A stretch of 18,654 nt of DNA. It comes from Candidatus Omnitrophota bacterium. GTDB lineage: Bacteria; Omnitrophota; Omnitrophia; Omnitrophales; Danuiimicrobiaceae. The stretch covers positions 1-18,654 of the forward strand of contig JACQQO010000105.1 in the NCBI GenBank assembly GCA_016206955.1. The letters run 5' to 3'. A program made the translations under genes and the position numbers. Below the pieces are notes generated by a model. It was not told the origin of the DNA. It searched no databases and worked only from the letters and a program-made list of their open reading frames with translations. Positions 16,156-18,654 of this stretch are shown here, piece after piece; within the stretch, counting starts at the first letter, position 1; every line of letters begins with the position of its first letter.

Positions 16156-18282
16156 CTAAACGGTTTGCCGTGTCAGAGAGATTTGATCAAGTTGTCTTTC
16201 TACTGCTTCGAATACCTCACCGACACTGATTTCGCGCAAACAAAGCAAGTTCTCGGAATTTTTGCATGTTCCGCTGTAACAAGGCCGGCATGGAAGAGAT
16301 TTGGCCAGAACGATATGGCCATTTCCGGGAGGCATATGCCTTTTAGGTTCTGTGGGGCCAAAAAGTGCTACGATTTTTGTTCCAAATGCGCTGGCCATGT
16401 GAAGCGGCGCGGTATCCCCTGTTACCAAAACGTCCAACCGTTTTACCAAACTAACCAGCTGCAATAAATCGGTTTTGCCGATCAGACTGAAGACGCCTTT
16501 TAAGCCTGCTTCCTTAAAAACTTGGGCCAACAGCTCATCGTCTTGAGTTCCTAAAAGAACGATCTGGCAATCCGATTTTTTGGTCAACCGCCTGGCAAGC
16601 TCTAGAAAACGCTCCACTGGCCACCGTTTAGTGGGCCAGCGCAAACTGGAACCCAAAGCAAAACCGACTAGAGGTTTCGACGAATTAAAACCAGAATTTT
16701 TCAGACAATCAGAAACATAATCATCATTTTGAGCCTCTGGCCAAAGTTCAATCTGATTCTCAAATTGAATTACTCCGGCACGTTTGAGAACTTGAAATTG
16801 ATGTTCAATCGGGCCCAAACTTTTGTCCCAAGTTAAGACGGGATGAGTCAAAAGAAAACCTAAAGGACCGCGTTTGTAGCCGTACCGCTTCGGTACATGC
16901 GCCAGAAAGGTGAGTAAATGGCTTCTCCAATTATTTTGAAGATCAATCGAAAAATCAAATCGCCGGGCGGCGAGCCGTTTGCCCAACTTAAACAAACGTT
17001 CCCATTGATCACTTCGCTTCGCGCGATCAAACATAATCAGCTCATCCAAATAAGGACATTTTTCAACCAACGGAGCTAATTTTGACTCCACCAAAAGAGA
17101 GATAGAGGCATTTGGAAACCGGGTCCTTAACATCTGAAAACTCGGGATCGCAAGCACAAGATCACCGATCGCGCCAAATTTAGTAATGAGAATCTTTTTT
17201 TGCTGTTTTACTTCTTGATAAACTTCACACGTTTTTTTGACCATTTGATCGAGGCTAAATTCACGCTCTACTTTCTCACGAAGCGAAGAAGACAATCTTT
17301 TGGAAAGTGCTCTATCCTTAAGCAACTTCTCCATCACGATTGCCATTTCTTCAAAATTCTCAGGAGAAAACAAAAGTCCGTTTTCGCCTTCATCAATCAC
17401 ATCCAAAATACCGCCAATTCGAGAAGCAGCTACCACAGTACCTACTGCTCCCGCTTCTACTAAAACGCGTCCGAAGGCCTCGGGAATCTTGGAGGAAAGC
17501 ACCAACAGATCTGCTTCCTGCAATAATTCTGGAACATCCCGCCGTGTCCCTAAAAACTTAACGATAGATCCAAGCCCAAGCCGATTCACCATCAATTTCA
17601 AATCTCGAAAGTAAGATTCTTTACTTTCATCGGGTGCGCCGACAATGGAAACTTCCAAATTTTGAAGTCGCTTTGAAAGCAAATGAACGGCACGAATAAA
17701 TTCCTGATGGCCTTTAATGGGGGTGATCCTTCCGATATTGATCACCTTGAGCGTTCCGGATTTTGGCTTCTCATACTTCTGAGGCGAAAAAGGATAACGG
17801 CTTAAGTCGACACCGCGATGAATCAAAGTAATTTGCTCTGGGGGAACGCCGAAATCATCGATCATGCGCCGCCCAATCGAATGGGAAATGGCGATCACTT
17901 TTTTCCCCCATCCCATCACACGGCTGAAAAAATGTTTGGAATAATAGCCGTGGCATGTGGTGACAAAATCGCAGTTCGTCCGCCGAACGGCTAAGTAAGC
18001 TAGCCAAGCCGGAACTCGGCTTCTGGCATGAAGGATGTCAATCTGTTCCCTTTCAATAAAATTTGCAATTTCACGAACTAAAGCAAGAGACGTAAGCGAT
18101 TTTCGGTGAACTGGAAGTTTGAGATGGGGAATTCCGGCTTTCACCAGCTCTTCCACCAATGCTCCACCACTCGAGATGACATAAGGTTCTTCGCCGCGCC
18201 GTTTCAAGGCTTTTGCCAAATCGACGGTGCCTGTTTCAACTCCACCTACATTTAATTGCGGTAAAATCTGCGCGATTCTCAT
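16156..18282 (-). CDS. GT4-GT9 fusion glycosyltransferase
   Basis: A single 708-residue reading frame joins two whole glycosyltransferases. Residues 1-360 form a GT4 (GT-B fold) enzyme: LPQLNVGGVETGTVDLAKAL (8-27), LHARSRVPAWLAYLA (84-98), THGYYSK-like TCHGYYSK (109-116), INIGRITPIKGHQEFI (181-196, R185 and K190 typical of donor phosphate binding) and the EX7E motif E268-E276 in PEAFGRVLVEAG. Residues 362-708 form a GT9 enzyme: KILITKFGAIGDLVLAIP (363-380, Asp 374), GSSLRWPTKRWPVERF (544-559), TGDTAPLHMASAFGTKIVALFGPTEP (621-646) and a four-cysteine tail (C665, C668, C673, C681). The linker is only a few residues (KQQK). It could add two successive sugars to one acceptor. The ATG follows the inverted-repeat element at 18281-18365, which supplies AGGTGG 4 bases upstream. 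Domain calls are firm; donors and acceptors are unknown. Confidence 0.9.
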   Translation of the reverse strand: MRIAQILPQLNVGGVETGTVDLAKALKRRGEEPYVISSGGALVEELVKAGIPHLKLPVHRKSLTSLALVREIANFIEREQIDILHARSRVPAWLAYLAVRRTNCDFVTTCHGYYSKHFFSRVMGWGKKVIAISHSIGRRMIDDFGVPPEQITLIHRGVDLSRYPFSPQKYEKPKSGTLKVINIGRITPIKGHQEFIRAVHLLSKRLQNLEVSIVGAPDESKESYFRDLKLMVNRLGLGSIVKFLGTRRDVPELLQEADLLVLSSKIPEAFGRVLVEAGAVGTVVAASRIGGILDVIDEGENGLLFSPENFEEMAIVMEKLLKDRALSKRLSSSLREKVEREFSLDQMVKKTCEVYQEVKQQKKILITKFGAIGDLVLAIPSFQMLRTRFPNASISLLVESKLAPLVEKCPYLDELIMFDRAKRSDQWERLFKLGKRLAARRFDFSIDLQNNWRSHLLTFLAHVPKRYGYKRGPLGFLLTHPVLTWDKSLGPIEHQFQVLKRAGVIQFENQIELWPEAQNDDYVSDCLKNSGFNSSKPLVGFALGSSLRWPTKRWPVERFLELARRLTKKSDCQIVLLGTQDDELLAQVFKEAGLKGVFSLIGKTDLLQLVSLVKRLDVLVTGDTAPLHMASAFGTKIVALFGPTEPKRHMPPGNGHIVLAKSLPCRPCYSGTCKNSENLLCLREISVGEVFEAVERQLDQISLTRQTV

Positions 18283-18365
18283 CCCACCACCTGATTTCGG
18301 CCCGAAGGGCCGATTGCTTCTAATTTAAATTGATCCGCCTTCGGCAGATAATCAGGTGGTGGGAT
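18281..18365 (-). repeat. 85-base nested inverted-repeat element (REPIN-like or translational control structure)
   Basis: Read on the minus strand, the element tiles without gaps as a 16-base arm (18365-18350), a 17-base hairpin with GAA loop (18349-18333), a 19-base AT-rich linker (18332-18314), a 17-base hairpin with UUC loop (18313-18297) and the complementary 16-base arm (18296-18281). The outer arms ATCCCACCACCTGATT / AATCAGGTGGTGGGAT pair perfectly. Seen as two halves on opposite strands, each is the same 16-base head followed by a 17-base hairpin whose loop region is CCGAAGG. The stems differ at five paired positions yet still pair (one G-U). The element spans from the last base of the upstream stop codon to the AT of the next ATG, and contains the AGGTGG ribosome site (18287-18292) of the GT4-GT9 gene in its outer stem. 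Whether it is mobile or regulatory is inference. Confidence 0.85.
18287..18292 (-). promoter_or_regulatory. Ribosome binding site of the GT4-GT9 gene, inside the outer stem
   Basis: AGGTGG on the minus strand lies 4 bases upstream of the ATG at 18282. All six bases are paired with CCACCT of the opposite arm (18354-18359) if the outer stem forms in the mRNA, so folding would hide both the site and part of the start codon. Confidence 0.6.
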
Positions 18366-18654
18366 CATAACAATTTTCGGAGCGCGTCCTGAATCAACTG
18401 CGATTGACGCAGCGATATATTTTTCCGCTGAACTCCACCCATAGATTTTAATTGCTCAGAAAAATTTGCGGCATTAGCTAAATGAATTAAGGCGTTCGAC
18501 TCGAGCACACTGTGAAACTGTGAATGTTTTTTAGGAAGTTTTCCATTGCCAAGCTGCATCACCAAAACGTTTTTTCCCGCGCTCACCGCTTCCGAAACCA
18601 TGGAGATGCTGTCTTCGGTGACCAGAGCGATCTCGGAAAGCGCAAGCATTCCAT
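18365..18654 (-). CDS. ELM1-family (Mito_fiss_Elm1/DUF1022) protein, C-terminal end only
   Basis: The frame is open through the window edge at 18654 and ends with TGA at 18367-18365, so only the last 95 or so codons are here; the true start lies outside. The segment LSEIALVTEDSISMVSEAVSAGKNVLVMQL matches the pattern of the bacterial family annotated as mitochondrial fission ELM1 (an alternating hydrophobic strand, then T-x-DS-x-SM-x-SEA and a G-K-x-V strand). This fold resembles GT-B glycosyltransferases, and bacterial members often sit in LPS or capsule loci. The F-HSVLE and NAANFSEQL segments fit the family C-terminus. It precedes the GT4-GT9 gene with 82 bases between them, all taken up by the inverted-repeat element. 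The methionine at 18649 is internal, not a start. Function is not established; a role in glycan or sugar-nucleotide handling is inferred from context. Confidence 0.75.
   Translation of the reverse strand, partial: GMLALSEIALVTEDSISMVSEAVSAGKNVLVMQLGNGKLPKKHSQFHSVLESNALIHLANAANFSEQLKSMGGVQRKNISLRQSQLIQDALRKLL

Noticed and set aside
18297..18313. GC-rich hairpin TCGGCCC-GAA-GGGCCGA as a rho-independent terminator
   Set aside because: No U-tract follows on either strand, and the hairpin is part of a larger symmetrical element; a terminator role is not supported.

Overview
This window is one long, closely packed run of genes, all read from the minus strand (transcription goes from position 18654 toward 1). 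It is part of a lipopolysaccharide (LPS) and cell-envelope operon of a Gram-negative-type bacterium. Genes abut, overlap by 4 to about 50 bases, or are separated by at most a few tens of bases. No stretch lacks a gene for more than 82 bases. I see no tRNA, rRNA, CRISPR array, insertion sequence or convincing rho-independent terminator. The presence of KDO, heptose, LpxL and Lpt genes shows an LPS-bearing outer membrane. HPr kinase next to PtsN and YvcK, kdsB next to pyrG (an adjacency also known in Chlamydia), many GT9 glycosyltransferases and an ELM1-like protein suggest an uncultured phylum such as Omnitrophota or another PVC relative. That placement is inference from gene content, not proof.

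Layout in transcription order. (1) Glycosyl-transfer block, 18654-11963: the end of an ELM1-family protein; a 708-residue fusion of a GT4 glycosyltransferase with a GT9 heptosyltransferase; a WaaF-like GT9; and three more GT9 proteins. That makes five GT9 domains in a row. (2) Envelope pair, 11966-10330: a secreted DUF3108 protein and a membrane-anchored polysaccharide deacetylase. (3) Sugar-precursor block, 10302-4995: heptose-7-phosphate kinase (hldA/rfaE1), CMP-KDO synthetase (kdsB), CTP synthase (pyrG), KDO-8-phosphate synthase (kdsA) and arabinose-5-phosphate isomerase (kdsD). (4) Lipid A acylation and LPS export, 4980-2396: an LpxL-type acyltransferase, a long LptC-like protein with LptA-like repeats, and the LptB ATPase. 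(5) Regulatory tail, 2380-1: PtsN-type EIIA, HPr kinase/phosphorylase and a membrane-anchored YvcK cut by the window edge.

The genes fit together. kdsD and kdsA make KDO-8-phosphate. pyrG supplies the CTP that kdsB uses to activate KDO. hldA makes a heptose precursor that the GT9 enzymes may use after activation. LpxL finishes lipid A, and the Lpt proteins export the product. The tail resembles the proteobacterial kdsD-kdsC-lptC-lptA-lptB-rpoN-hpf-ptsN cluster with kdsC, a separate lptA, rpoN and hpf absent and with hprK and yvcK appended.

The most unusual element is not a protein. Positions 18281-18365 fill the gap between the first two genes with two inverted copies of a unit (a 16-base head plus a 17-base GAA-loop hairpin) around a 19-base AT-rich linker. 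The two hairpins differ in stem sequence but both still pair. The element carries the ribosome binding site of the GT4-GT9 fusion inside its outer stem. It looks like a REPIN-type repeat or a translational control structure.
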